In this document: piece after piece, positions 52,213-61,501 of the stretch
How positions within the stretch are numbered: position 1 is the first letter of the stretch
Layout: each line of letters opens with the position of its first letter
NCBI RefSeq assembly: GCF_947301925.1
Contig: NZ_CAMYUE010000001.1
Span: 675,463-739,462 of the forward strand
Source of the DNA: an uncultured Ruminococcus sp.
GTDB lineage: Bacteria; Bacillota; Clostridia; Oscillospirales; Ruminococcaceae
Reading direction: 5' to 3'
DNA: 64,000 nucleotides
Translations under genes and position numbers: made by a program
The notes under the pieces: model-generated
What the model saw: the letters and a program-made list of their open reading frames with translations, nothing else
Database searches by the model: none
Told to the model about the DNA's origin: nothing

Positions 52213-54543
52213 ATGAACAAGCAAAACTCTTCACGGGGAACCAAGGGCAGAGCCTCACGGGCTGTAAGAATAGGCACCGCCCTTACACTGGCTTTTTCTG
52301 CCATAATTGCGCCGGTGCTCCCACTGACCGCATCACGGACCCAAGCAGCAGGCAGCACAATAAAGATAATGCCTCTCGGCGACTCCATAACCTACGGAAT
52401 GGCCGACGAGGGCGGCTACCGCAAGTACCTGAGCTATTTTCTCACTCAGGACGGCTTCACAAATGTTGATCTGGTAGGTCCCGAGGGCAAGGACAGCGCC
52501 ACCTTCAACTACAACGGAAAAAGCGTGACTTACGATGATAACCACGCAGGCTACAGCGGCTATACCATTACCGACCTCCCCGGAGGCTGGTTCGGAAAGC
52601 TTAACGGTATACTTGAAACTATGCAGAACGGAGATTACATAACCAAGTACTCACCTGACATCATTCTTTTACAGATTGGCACAAACGACGTATCCAACGG
52701 TCATCTTGAAGGCTCCGAGGAGAGGCTCCACCAGCTCCTCGACTATCTGAGAGACAAGATGCCTTCCGACGGAAAGATTTTCCTGACCACTATCCCAGAC
52801 CTGGGCAATACAGGCTGGGGCGGTAACTCCAACGGCGACATCGCCAAGTACAATGATCTTATAAAGAAGGTCGCCGGCGATTACAGCAGCAAAAACGTTA
52901 TCTACGCCGATATCCACAGCGTTATCGACGGCTCAAAGGACCTGGCGGACGGCGTTCACCCCAATGCAGGCGGCTATGAGAAAATGGGCAAATACTGGTT
53001 CGATACCATCAAGCCCTACCTCAGCGGCACAGCCGCTACCGAGCCTACAACACAGCCGCCCACAGAGCCTCCCACGGATCCGCCCGTTGCTTCTGATGTC
53101 ATACGCGGTGACGCAAACGCCGACGGAGCCATTGATTCCCTCGACCTCACAAGGATCAGGAAACTGGCTCTCAAGGGCAGCCCCGATGCCGACGCTCTCA
53201 AGCGCTGCGATATCGACGGCGACAAGGATATCGACAAGGACGACATAAACTTCGTCTCCGATTTCCTCCTCGGCAAGATCACCGAATTTCCCGAGATTTC
53301 TTCATCGGATCCTAAGCAGGTATATCCCAGGAGCTACGACTTCCCTGCCGTCAGTCAGCTGAAGAGCTCCAATGATATCCCCGATCCCTTTGTATTCATG
53401 GACGGCTCAAAGGTGGAATCCCCCGCCGACTGGTGGAAGCGTCAGGCCGAGATCAGCTGTATGTACGAATACTATATGTACGGCAAATGGATAGACGGCT
53501 CCGACGACGAGACCTCATACAAGATAAACGGCAATAAGATGACAATTACGGTAAAGCGCAAGAGCACAGGCAAGACCGCTTCATTCGATATGATAATCAA
53601 TCTGCCGAAAACAGTGCGTCACGAGGGCGGCGCTCCCGTTATCCTCGGTATGCACAAGGGCATTGCAGAGAGCACGGCTACCTCAAAGGGCTACGCCGTC
53701 ATCACCTACGACGCCGACGGTATGTTCAGCGCTCCCGGTACCGCACAGGACAACAACCAGCACAAGGGCGCTTTCTACGACCTGTACCCCTACGGAAACA
53801 GCTTCGAGACACAGACAGGCGAGCTCATGGCCTGGTCGTGGGGGCTCAGCAGGACTCTCGACGCTCTCTACGCAGGCGCCGCAAAGGAACTGAACATCAA
53901 TCCCGATAATTCCATCTGCACAGGAGTTTCAAGATACGGCAAGGCTACCGCTGTCTGCGGCGCTTTCGAGACGCGCTTCAAAATGTGCGCTCCCTCATGC
54001 TCGGGCGCAGGCGGTATAGCTCTGTACCGCTATATGTCACAGGGCAAGACCTACGACTTCAGCTCAAAAGGCGCTTCAAGCTCATACAGATACTCCGAAA
54101 ACGAACCTCTGGGAAGCCTTCAGGCTTCGGGCGAGCAGGCCTGGTTCAACGGAAAGTTCATGGAGTTCAGAAACGCAAACCAGTTCCCCATGGATCAGCA
54201 TATGCTGGGCTCACTCTGCTGCGATCCCGACAGATACCTGTTCATTATCGGCTCATGCGTCAGCGAGGACTGGGTAAACGCTCCTTCAATGTGGATGAGC
54301 TACTGCGGCATGAGACCTATCTGGAAATATGTAGGCCTGGAAGATCACCTGGCTATAAATATCCATAAGGAGGGTCACGCTGTTATCGCAGAGGACGTCG
54401 AAAAGATGATACAGTTCTTCGATTACCATGTTTACGGCATACAGCCCACCATGGACCTCAAGGAGCTCCAGACATCTGTATTCGACCTTCCCAAGAACAA
54501 GGACCCCTATCAGGATACCTTTACAGCAAACTGGGTACACTGA
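52213..54543 (+). CDS. CE3 acetylxylan esterase - dockerin - CE15 glucuronoyl esterase
   Basis: 776 residues, AGGAGG before the ATG, long signal peptide (about 1-46). CE3 SGNH domain about 48-275: MPLGDSITYG (Ser58), QIGTNDVSNG (Asn) and DGVHPNAGGYEKMG (Asp, His). Dockerin about 295-360: RGDANADGAIDSLDLTRIR and CDIDGDKDIDKDDINFVSD. CE15 about 375-776: the SRYGK nucleophile box (GVSRYGKATA, Ser573) and KEGHAVIAED (His). CE3 deacetylates xylan and CE15 cuts the ester between lignin and glucuronic acid of xylan. The same order is known for CesA of Ruminococcus flavefaciens, so this is an orthologue-type protein. Confidence 0.93.
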   Translation: MNKQNSSRGTKGRASRAVRIGTALTLAFSAIIAPVLPLTASRTQAAGSTIKIMPLGDSITYGMADEGGYRKYLSYFLTQDGFTNVDLVGPEGKDSATFNYNGKSVTYDDNHAGYSGYTITDLPGGWFGKLNGILETMQNGDYITKYSPDIILLQIGTNDVSNGHLEGSEERLHQLLDYLRDKMPSDGKIFLTTIPDLGNTGWGGNSNGDIAKYNDLIKKVAGDYSSKNVIYADIHSVIDGSKDLADGVHPNAGGYEKMGKYWFDTIKPYLSGTAATEPTTQPPTEPPTDPPVASDVIRGDANADGAIDSLDLTRIRKLALKGSPDADALKRCDIDGDKDIDKDDINFVSDFLLGKITEFPEISSSDPKQVYPRSYDFPAVSQLKSSNDIPDPFVFMDGSKVESPADWWKRQAEISCMYEYYMYGKWIDGSDDETSYKINGNKMTITVKRKSTGKTASFDMIINLPKTVRHEGGAPVILGMHKGIAESTATSKGYAVITYDADGMFSAPGTAQDNNQHKGAFYDLYPYGNSFETQTGELMAWSWGLSRTLDALYAGAAKELNINPDNSICTGVSRYGKATAVCGAFETRFKMCAPSCSGAGGIALYRYMSQGKTYDFSSKGASSSYRYSENEPLGSLQASGEQAWFNGKFMEFRNANQFPMDQHMLGSLCCDPDRYLFIIGSCVSEDWVNAPSMWMSYCGMRPIWKYVGLEDHLAINIHKEGHAVIAEDVEKMIQFFDYHVYGIQPTMDLKELQTSVFDLPKNKDPYQDTFTANWVH

Positions 54544-54556
54544 CGGATAAAATTCA

Positions 54557-54596
54557 CAAAAAGCGGCACATAAAGCAATATTATGTGCCGCTTTAA
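54557..54596 (+). terminator. terminator of the CE3-CE15 gene
   Basis: Fourteen-base perfect stem AAAGCGGCACATAA (54560-54573) with TTATGTGCCGCTTT (54581-54594), short T tail. Confidence 0.85.
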
Positions 54597-54686
54597 GGTT
54601 GGTTTAAGACTATTTTAAGAATCATTGATTATAATATAGCCATCTATTAATAATAGCTCAATATGCTATTTAGGAGGATGATCGAA

Positions 54687-57575
54687 ATGAAACGGAAACA
54701 CTTACTGGCAGGCATACTGTCTGCCTGTATCCTCGGCTCTGCTGCCGCAGCGGCGACTGTGGCAGGAGCAGCAGGTGATATAGTATACGGCGACACCAAC
54801 TGTAACGGAACTCTTGAGCTGGCCGACGCTATACTTATCATGCAGAGCCTTGCCAATCCCTCAAAGTACGGCATACAGGGTACAGCCGAAGGACACCTGA
54901 CAGAACAGGGCAAGAAGAACGGCGACGTGTGCGAGCGCGGCGGCGGTCTCACATCAAGCGATGCTCTGGCTATCCAGCGCAGACTGCTTAATCTTATCCC
55001 CAGCCTGCCCGAGTCCTATGCTCCCGGCTACTCCGAGGAGGAAACAACCACTACAGCTCCCCCCCAGGTGACTACCACCACCACTACCCAGCCTGTCACA
55101 ACTCTCCCCAAGGAGGACGTTGAGACCAAGATCCACCTCAACGGTTCGTCAATCACTGTTGACGGCAAATACGCTGAGGCAAACGGCTCAAAGGTCACTA
55201 TCTCACATTCGGGCAATTTCTACATCGACGGTTCTCTCAACAACGGACAGATCTACGTTGAGGTACCCGATGACAAGGCTGATCCCGATACAGTAAAGCT
55301 CATACTCGACGGCGTTAATATCACAGGCAGCAATGCTCCTGCGATACTTGTAAAGAACGCCGACAAGACCTCTATCACCCTCTCCGACGGCAAGGACAAC
55401 GTCCTCTCCGACGGCAGTTCTCCCTATGCGGGCGATAACGAGGGCGACGCTGTAATCGAGGCTAAGGACGACCTTACGATCAAGGGCGGCGATGCAGGCA
55501 CAGGTACTCTCACTATCACCGCTAACTGCCAGCCCGCTGTTGTATGTAACAACGATATCAAGATCACAGGCGGTACTCTCACCATTGATACCCTTAACGA
55601 GACAGAGGGTCAGGACGCTATCAAGGGCAAGACCTCTGTTACCGTAAAGGGCGGTACAGTCAATATCGACTCCAAGGGCGACGGTATCAATTCCTCAAAG
55701 GGCAATGTGGATATCGAGGGCGGTACTCTTACCATCAAGTCCAGCAAGGACGCTCTCCAGGCAGCCACAGAGCTCAATATCTCAGGCGGTAAGATTGGCG
55801 CATTCGGCGACAAGGGTCTCACGACCAAGGAGGGCACTATCAATATCACAGGCGGAAGTCTCATCGCTACCGCTACCGATAATCAGTACGAGGGCACCCT
55901 CACCGCTCAGCAGTCCACTCTTGTTTTCGACTTCGTCAAGGAGTGGTCAAAGAACAATCCTATCGCTGTAACTGACGTTTCCAAGACTATCCTCTTCGAG
56001 GAGAATACTCTCAAGAAGTACAGGTATGCTGTAGTATCATCTCCCGATCTCAGCACCTCCGGCGATTATAAGGTATTCGCAGGCGGCATCAAGATGAAGC
56101 ACAGCACAGGCAATACCTTCAATGGCGGCACTCCCGCTTCATTTACTGAAGTAAACAACGATATGGACAACGAGGATCAGCTGTACGGCAGCTTCTTCGA
56201 CCAGAAGCAGGTTCACAAGATAGACGTCAAGATGTCCGAAAACGACTGGAAGAACTTCCTGTCAGTCTGCAAGAATGAGGAGTGGGTTCCCTGCGATCTC
56301 ACTATCGACGGCGAGGAATTCAAGAACGTCGGTATCAGAGCAAAGGGCAACAGCTCTATCATGATGGTCAACAACGGAAAGTACAGCTTCCGCTTCAAGC
56401 TGGATAAGTACGACAAGTACACCAATTACCACGGTCTTACCGAGTTCTGTATGAATAACTTCTATTCAGACGCTTCATGCATGAGAGACCTCCTCTGCTA
56501 CAACGCTATGTATTGCATAGACGGTGTGGCTCCCAAGAGCAGCTACTCTGATATGTATGTAAACGGCAAGCTCTACAGCTTCTATTATGCTATCGAGCAG
56601 CCCGGTACCACTCTTGCAGAGCGCTACGGTATCGACGACGATACAAACCTCTACAAGGCTACCGAGAGAAGCAATCAGGGCGGCGGCATGATGATGATGG
56701 GCGGCGACAGCTACAGCACCTTCACAACTAAAATGCCGGTAAGCAACCTTGATCTTAAGTTCGGAAAAGACGAGCAGCTCGCTCACCTTGAAGAGCTCAA
56801 GACTGAAATAAACAAGTTATCAAGCTCCAACTACAAGTTCATTGAGGATATCATGGACGTTCCAAGCTTCCTCAAGGGCTTCGCAGTTAACTCGGTAATG
56901 TGCAACTACGACAGCTATAACGGCTCTCTCGCACATAACTATTACCTCATTTACACAGGCGGTAAGCACTACTTCGTTGGTTGGGACTACAACCTCAGCC
57001 TCGGTGCTTTCATGGGCGGCGCTGACGCCGTTAACTCGGACGTAACTACAAGCCTTTATCAGGCAGAAATTGCTGATCGTCCTTTCGCTAAGCTTCTCCA
57101 GGTACCCGAATACTACGATATGTATGTCGGCTATGTCAAGGAGATCCTTAACTACTACAGCAATCCCGAGCAGTACGTTTCAGAGTACGCTTCTATGATC
57201 CGTCCTCACGTTCAGGCAGATCCCCTCTTCTTCTTTAACGTTGATCAGTTCGACTCTACTACAAAGAAGAGCGCTAACGGTCTCCAGACCAGCGGACAGC
57301 AGGGACAGCAGCAGAATCCCTGGGGCGGTCAGCAGCAGAATCCCTGGGGTGGTCAGCAAGGCTGGAACTGGCAGTCCAACGAGCCCGACGGCAGCGTTGT
57401 CGTAACAGACGAAAGCTGGGCGTTTGAAGGCGGCTGGGGCGGCGGCTTCGGCGGCGGCGGCTTCGGCGGCGGCGGCTTCGGCGGCGGCGGTATGATGTGG
57501 GGCTCAGAGAATATCTCTGTAGTCGACTTCCTCGTAAAACGCTTTGAAATCATCCATTCCGCTTTACACTATTGA
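54687..57575 (+). CDS. dockerin - Cthe_2159-like beta-helix - CotH kinase-like protein
   Basis: Start ATG 54687 (MKRKHLLAGILSACILGSAA), nine bases after AGGAGG; a nearer upstream ATG would leave no room. 962 residues. After the signal peptide an N-terminal dockerin (about 30-110: GDTNCNGTLELADAILIMQ, SSDALAIQRRLL). A Thr/Pro linker, then a right-handed beta-helix with repeated GGT(L/V)TI(D/K)S turns (about 160-430) like Cthe_2159, a pectin- or cellulose-binding module. Residues about 480-880 match CotH: KIDVKMSENDWKNFLSVC, IRAKGNSS, NFYSDASCMRDLLCYN and YYLIYTGGKHYFVGWDYNLS, where the WDYN/D motif is the catalytic region. The C-terminus is Gln/Gly-rich (GGGFGGGG repeats). CotH proteins are secreted protein kinases; this would put one on the cellulosome. 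Confidence 0.88.
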   Translation: MKRKHLLAGILSACILGSAAAAATVAGAAGDIVYGDTNCNGTLELADAILIMQSLANPSKYGIQGTAEGHLTEQGKKNGDVCERGGGLTSSDALAIQRRLLNLIPSLPESYAPGYSEEETTTTAPPQVTTTTTTQPVTTLPKEDVETKIHLNGSSITVDGKYAEANGSKVTISHSGNFYIDGSLNNGQIYVEVPDDKADPDTVKLILDGVNITGSNAPAILVKNADKTSITLSDGKDNVLSDGSSPYAGDNEGDAVIEAKDDLTIKGGDAGTGTLTITANCQPAVVCNNDIKITGGTLTIDTLNETEGQDAIKGKTSVTVKGGTVNIDSKGDGINSSKGNVDIEGGTLTIKSSKDALQAATELNISGGKIGAFGDKGLTTKEGTINITGGSLIATATDNQYEGTLTAQQSTLVFDFVKEWSKNNPIAVTDVSKTILFEENTLKKYRYAVVSSPDLSTSGDYKVFAGGIKMKHSTGNTFNGGTPASFTEVNNDMDNEDQLYGSFFDQKQVHKIDVKMSENDWKNFLSVCKNEEWVPCDLTIDGEEFKNVGIRAKGNSSIMMVNNGKYSFRFKLDKYDKYTNYHGLTEFCMNNFYSDASCMRDLLCYNAMYCIDGVAPKSSYSDMYVNGKLYSFYYAIEQPGTTLAERYGIDDDTNLYKATERSNQGGGMMMMGGDSYSTFTTKMPVSNLDLKFGKDEQLAHLEELKTEINKLSSSNYKFIEDIMDVPSFLKGFAVNSVMCNYDSYNGSLAHNYYLIYTGGKHYFVGWDYNLSLGAFMGGADAVNSDVTTSLYQAEIADRPFAKLLQVPEYYDMYVGYVKEILNYYSNPEQYVSEYASMIRPHVQADPLFFFNVDQFDSTTKKSANGLQTSGQQGQQQNPWGGQQQNPWGGQQGWNWQSNEPDGSVVVTDESWAFEGGWGGGFGGGGFGGGGFGGGGMMWGSENISVVDFLVKRFEIIHSALHY

Positions 57576-57588
57576 TAAGCTATAAGAG

Positions 57589-57620
57589 TATCCCCCTCAC
57601 TTGAGGGGGATATCTTTCTC
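57589..57620 (+). terminator. terminator of the CotH-like gene
   Basis: TATCCCCCTC (57589-57598), four-base loop, GAGGGGGATA (57603-57612), then TCTTTCTC. Confidence 0.85.
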
Positions 57621-57659
57621 TCAAAGTATATGTTAAAAAATAATTTTTTCTCAAAAGCA

Positions 57660-57688
57660 TTGACAAGCCCCCTCGTTTCTGATATAAT
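57660..57688 (+). promoter_or_regulatory. promoter of tRNA-Trp
   Basis: TTGACA (57660-57665), 17 bases, TATAAT (57683-57688). Confidence 0.75.
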
Positions 57689-57726
57689 TATTTTGTTGTG
57701 ATGAATGTCACTTCAATATGTATCAT

Positions 57727-57802
57727 AGGGGTATAGCTCAGTTGGTAGAGCAGCGGTCTCCAAAACCGCGTGCCGAGGGTTCAAGTCCTTCTGCCCCTGC
57801 CA
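57727..57802 (+). tRNA. tRNA-Trp (anticodon CCA)
   Basis: 76 bases with encoded CCA end. Acceptor AGGGGTA (57727-57733) pairs with TGCCCCT (57792-57798); D arm AGCTCAGTTGGTAGAGC; anticodon arm GCGGTCTCCAAAACCGC with CCA in the loop; T arm AGGGTTCAAGTCCTT. A terminator follows at 57805-57835. The 3' end is the probable attachment site of the element whose integrase lies 132 bases beyond. Confidence 0.97.
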
Positions 57803-57804
57803 AA

Positions 57805-57836
57805 AAATGCCGTAAACTCGCCGTTTACGGCATTTG
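57805..57836 (+). terminator. terminator of tRNA-Trp
   Basis: AAATGCCGTAAAC/GTTTACGGCATTT 13-bp stem with five-base loop. Confidence 0.85.
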
Positions 57837-57934
57837 CCATTTATGAACGGCTGTTCATTTCTAACACTTTTCTAACACTTGGATATTTTGTGCGTCCTGT
57901 GCGGAACTGTCAAAAGTTCTGTACAGGACTTATT

Positions 57935-59155
57935 TTATTCGCTGATTGCAAGCAACTGTGCCATTTTTGCCGCCGAGCTCTCCTTGCTGGAGTAGTCCAG
58001 ATGAGCATAAATGTTGGCTGTTACCTCGAATGTTGAGTGTCCCAGCCACTCCTGTATCGCTTTCATTGGTATGCCGTTCTTCAAGAGCAGGCTTGCACAG
58101 GTGTGGCGCAGGTCGTGGTAACGTATGTGGCGGAATCCGTTGTCCTTGAGCAGCTTTCCGAACTGCACCGATATGAAGTTCGGACGCATAAGCTGACCTG
58201 TGGCATCAGTGCAGACGTAATCGTCGCAGTCGTGGCAGTATGCACCTCGAAGAACTGCTGCATTCATGGACTGCTGCTGTCGGTGGTAAAGCAGTTCATT
58301 TTCAACATTCTCAATGAGCGGAAGTGTCCTGTTGCTGGACTGGTTCTTCATTCTGTCGAAGCCCTTTGCCTGGTATTTGCCGTCCACATTAGCCTCTATT
58401 ACCTTGTGGGATATGGAAATGGTCTTGGACTGGAAGTCGATGTTGCTCCATTTCAGCCCGAGAGCCTCGCTGCGTCTGAGTCCATAGTAAGCTGCAAGCA
58501 TTACGGGGATGTATATGGGACTCTCCCTCGCCGCAATAAGCAGGTCTCTCAGCTCGTCCTCGCTGTAAAATGAGGCTCGGTAGAGCTCCCTCTTCGGGTG
58601 GTCTGCGTGGTCGCAGGGATTATCGTCGAGGAGCTCCTTCTTCACCGCATAGCTGAATGCTGCGTGGATAAGTCCGTGATAGCGCAAAGCCGACGCTCCC
58701 GACAAGCCTGAGCCTTCAAGATAGGCGTAGAAGTCGTTGAGGTCTTCGCCTGCAAGGTCACCTATCGTTATACCGCTGTCCCCGAAGAACTCGGTTATCC
58801 TGCCGTTCACCATTTTCATATAGCCGTCTATCGTGGACGGCTGAAGCCTGCCTGACGACAGGTTTATCCAGTCAGTGAGGAACTCCGTCAGCGTCTGATA
58901 CTGCACCTGCTCTCGCTGCTGAATGAACTTCTCGGGAGCTTTCTTCTTGCTGATAGTCCTCAGCAGCTTCCTCTGACTGCGGTTGTACTCCTCAAGCACC
59001 TCCGCCATACGAGCCTTGGCAGCCTTTTTGTTGCCTCTTGCGTCCAGCCCCAGCGCTACCCACTTTATGGAACGCTTGCCGCTGCGATCGTACAGATTCA
59101 CAAGCACATAGTACTTGCCGTTTTTTACTTGCAGATTTCCTGTTACTTCTTTCAT
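57935..59155 (-). CDS. tyrosine-type site-specific integrase 1
   Basis: 406 residues with an AP2-like arm-binding N-terminus (about 5-60), a SAM-like core-binding domain (about 90-170) and the catalytic domain (about 190-400). Catalytic residues: Arg in YYGLRRSEALGLKW, HxxR in HDLRHTCASLL, His in WLGHSTFEVT and Tyr in ANIYAHLDYS. AGGAGGTAAAA precedes the ATG. Its 3' end lies 132 bases from tRNA-Trp, the usual place for an integrase that uses the tRNA as attachment site. No excisionase is beside it. Confidence 0.93.
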   Translation of the reverse strand: MKEVTGNLQVKNGKYYVLVNLYDRSGKRSIKWVALGLDARGNKKAAKARMAEVLEEYNRSQRKLLRTISKKKAPEKFIQQREQVQYQTLTEFLTDWINLSSGRLQPSTIDGYMKMVNGRITEFFGDSGITIGDLAGEDLNDFYAYLEGSGLSGASALRYHGLIHAAFSYAVKKELLDDNPCDHADHPKRELYRASFYSEDELRDLLIAARESPIYIPVMLAAYYGLRRSEALGLKWSNIDFQSKTISISHKVIEANVDGKYQAKGFDRMKNQSSNRTLPLIENVENELLYHRQQQSMNAAVLRGAYCHDCDDYVCTDATGQLMRPNFISVQFGKLLKDNGFRHIRYHDLRHTCASLLLKNGIPMKAIQEWLGHSTFEVTANIYAHLDYSSKESSAAKMAQLLAISE

Positions 59156-59263
59156 TTTTACCTCCTGTTTCGGAAATCCGCTTCAGCGACTACAGTATAC
59201 CACAACCTGTCCCGAAAAGCAATATTCGGACTCAGAATTAAGATTTCAGACACATTTGCGGGA

Positions 59264-59302
59264 GCAAAAAAATAAACCGGAAAGTGGTTAGCTGTCCGGC
59301 TT
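59264..59302 (-). terminator. terminator of the GNAT gene
   Basis: AAACCGGA (59275-59282) pairs with TCCGGCTT (59295-59302, one wobble); the minus strand ends in TTTATTTTTTT. Confidence 0.7.
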
Positions 59303-59322
59303 ATAGTCGTTTAAATCAGAAT

Positions 59323-59820
59323 TTATCGTGTAATTTCCATTTCAATACTTTTCCATTTTTCGCCGCACAAATCATAACTTGTGATATTGCCATTTTCTCT
59401 GAATCCGACTGATTTATAGCAGTAATAGGCATCAGGATTATTATCAAAAACCTCTAACGAAACTTTAGTGATTCCGTAAAGCTCAAAAGCAAATTTAATC
59501 CCTAATTTCAGCATTTGTTTTCCGTAACCCTTTCCTCTTGATTCAGGTCTAAGGATTACGTATCCGAAGCTTAATTCCTCAGCATTTACACCTGGTTGAC
59601 GCAGAGTGAAGAAACCAACAGCCCCTGTTTCATCAAATGCGGTAAACGGAAAATACTTTTCGTTATCAATTCTTCCGGATACAGCCTGTTCAATTCTCTC
59701 GGGAGAAACAGGAAAATCACCTAATCTACCCTCGCTCCACTTATAGAAGGAAATGCTATCCCGACACCAGCAAGCTATTTGTATACTGTCGTTTTTTCGG
59801 TATGGTCTTATTCCGAGCAT
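59323..59820 (-). CDS. GNAT-family N-acetyltransferase (RimJ/RimL-like), cargo gene
   Basis: 165 residues. IRPYRKNDSIQIACWC and SFGYVILRPESRGKGYGKQM (acetyl-CoA binding RxxGxG/A) then VSLEVFDNNPDAYYCYKSVG are the standard GNAT motifs. GAGGTGA before the ATG. Lies between two integrase genes with its own terminator. Base composition is more AT-rich than the neighbouring integrases, consistent with separate acquisition. Substrate unknown; resistance or detoxification is possible but not shown. Confidence 0.88.
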   Translation of the reverse strand: MLGIRPYRKNDSIQIACWCRDSISFYKWSEGRLGDFPVSPERIEQAVSGRIDNEKYFPFTAFDETGAVGFFTLRQPGVNAEELSFGYVILRPESRGKGYGKQMLKLGIKFAFELYGITKVSLEVFDNNPDAYYCYKSVGFRENGNITSYDLCGEKWKSIEMEITR

Positions 59821-59944
59821 TAATTCACCTCATAATCAGTATTTGGTTTACAAAAAAACTCATTCAGCTGTTTGTTGTAATCGGTTTTGTAAATTCCGAT
59901 TTATATTACTAAAATTATACATCAGCTAATTCATATTGTCAATA

Positions 59945-61159
59945 TCACACCGCCAGCACCTGCGAAATAATCTCAGCCGAATGCTCCTTACTGCTGAAAT
60001 CAAGATGAGAATAAACGTCGGCAGTTGTGCGGTAGTTCGAGTGTCCCAGCCACTCCTGTATCTCTTTCATCGGCACCCCGTTTGCAAGAAGCAGGCTGGC
60101 ACAGCTATGGCGGAGGTCATGATAGCGTATGTGCTTCAAACCGTTTTCTTTCAGCAGCTCACTGAATTTTGCCGTGACATAGTTCGGTCTGAGAAGCTGA
60201 CCTATCTCATTCACGCAGACGTAGTCATCGTATTCGTGAACGTAGGAATTTCCGCATAAACGGCGCTGCTCGTCCTGGTGGAGCTTCAGCCTCCGCAGTG
60301 CCATTGCCACTTCCTTCATCAGCGGAAGTATCCTGTTGCTGGACTCCGTTTTCATTTTGTCGTGACCGACTGTCCGATATTTGCCGTCTACCTTCTGCTC
60401 CACGACTTTGTGAGCAATACGGATAGTGCCGTTCTCGAAGTCGATATTGCTCCACTTGATACCGAGGACCTCGCTGCGGCGAAGTCCGTAATATGCAGCA
60501 AGAAGCACGGGAATGTATATCTCGCTCTCTTTCGCAGCACGGAACAATTCCGTCAGCTCCGACTGATTATAGTACGCTCCGCGGTACTTCTCAGCCTTTG
60601 GACGGTCGGCGAAATCACAGGGATTGCTGTCAATGTACTGGTGCTTCATAAGAAAGCTGTATGCGGAATGTATCAGTCCGTGATACCTCTGCTGAGAAGC
60701 ACCTTTCAGTCCCTGCCTTGCAAGGTAAGCATAGAACTCGTTCAGATCCTCGCCTGTGAGATCATAAACGGTAGTTCCGCGGCTCTCGAAGAACGTCCGT
60801 ATCCTGCCGTTGCAGAGCTGCCTGTAACCGTCAATGGTAGTCGGTTGGAGCCTCGCAGACGCGTGGTCAATCCATTCTTCGATGTATAAAAACAGGGGCA
60901 GAGCTATTATTCGGCTCTGCTCCTTTATAAACTGCTCGGGATGTTTCATCTTTGAGATAACTTTCAGTGCCGCCTGCTGTTTCTTGTTGTAAGCTACAAG
61001 CAGCTCGTCAAGGAAGGCTTTCGCAGCTTTCTTATTACCTCTGATCTCATATCCCGTGAATACCCATTTCTGTTTTCGTTTACCTGTGTGGTCGTATAAA
61101 TTCAGCACAGCATAGTACTTGCCGCGCTTGGTTTGCAGACTTCCCGTCACATTTTTCAT
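59945..61159 (-). CDS. tyrosine-type site-specific integrase 2
   Basis: 404 residues, similar along its full length to integrase 1 and with the same domain order. Catalytic residues: Arg in YYGLRRSEVLGIKW, HxxR in HDLRHSCASLL, His in WLGHSNYRTT, Tyr in ADVYSHLDFS. Its ATG overlaps the stop of the excisionase gene (ATGA), with AGGAGG upstream. Probably the active recombinase of the element because it has the excisionase. Confidence 0.93.
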   Translation of the reverse strand: MKNVTGSLQTKRGKYYAVLNLYDHTGKRKQKWVFTGYEIRGNKKAAKAFLDELLVAYNKKQQAALKVISKMKHPEQFIKEQSRIIALPLFLYIEEWIDHASARLQPTTIDGYRQLCNGRIRTFFESRGTTVYDLTGEDLNEFYAYLARQGLKGASQQRYHGLIHSAYSFLMKHQYIDSNPCDFADRPKAEKYRGAYYNQSELTELFRAAKESEIYIPVLLAAYYGLRRSEVLGIKWSNIDFENGTIRIAHKVVEQKVDGKYRTVGHDKMKTESSNRILPLMKEVAMALRRLKLHQDEQRRLCGNSYVHEYDDYVCVNEIGQLLRPNYVTAKFSELLKENGLKHIRYHDLRHSCASLLLANGVPMKEIQEWLGHSNYRTTADVYSHLDFSSKEHSAEIISQVLAV

Positions 61160-61374
61160 AGGCAGTACCTCCTTGCTCCGAGTATGTATTCAATAACTTT
61201 TATCTTCGGTATCCTTATATTCTTTCCGACCTTGAAGCTCTGTATCTCGCCGCTGCTTACTAATTCATAAGCAGCATGGCGACCTACCGACAGCATTTTC
61301 ATCAGCTGCGGAACACTCACCACGTCGGGATAATCGGTAAACATCTTGTCGTACATCTTTTCAATATCTGCCAA
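61156..61374 (-). CDS. excisionase-type helix-turn-helix protein
   Basis: 72 residues from TTG 61374, with GAGGTG eight bases before. VVSVPQLMKMLSVGRHAAYELVSSGEIQ and FKVGKNIRIPKIKVIEYI form the MerR-like excisionase HTH (HTH_17). Works with integrase 2, to which it is translationally coupled, to control excision. Confidence 0.88.
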   Translation of the reverse strand: MADIEKMYDKMFTDYPDVVSVPQLMKMLSVGRHAAYELVSSGEIQSFKVGKNIRIPKIKVIEYILGARRYCL

Positions 61375-61459
61375 TAGCTAACACCTCTCTTTAGTATTCT
61401 AAACATTATCATAATCATTGAATTGTTCATTTTAACATTCTCCTTTGGTTTTTGATAAA

Positions 61460-61492
61460 GTAAAAGGGTACGGCTCTGTCCGTACCCTTTCC
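61460..61492 (-). terminator. terminator after the DUF6809 gene
   Basis: AAAGGGTACGG (61463-61473) with CCGTACCCTTT (61480-61490), perfect 11 bp, A/T tails. Confidence 0.85.
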
Positions 61493-61501
61493 ATTTGATT
61501 T

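Noticed and set aside
57805..57836. Palindrome after tRNA-Trp considered as an integrase core site
   Set aside because: It is better explained as the tRNA terminator; a core site would need to be repeated at the other end, which is not visible.
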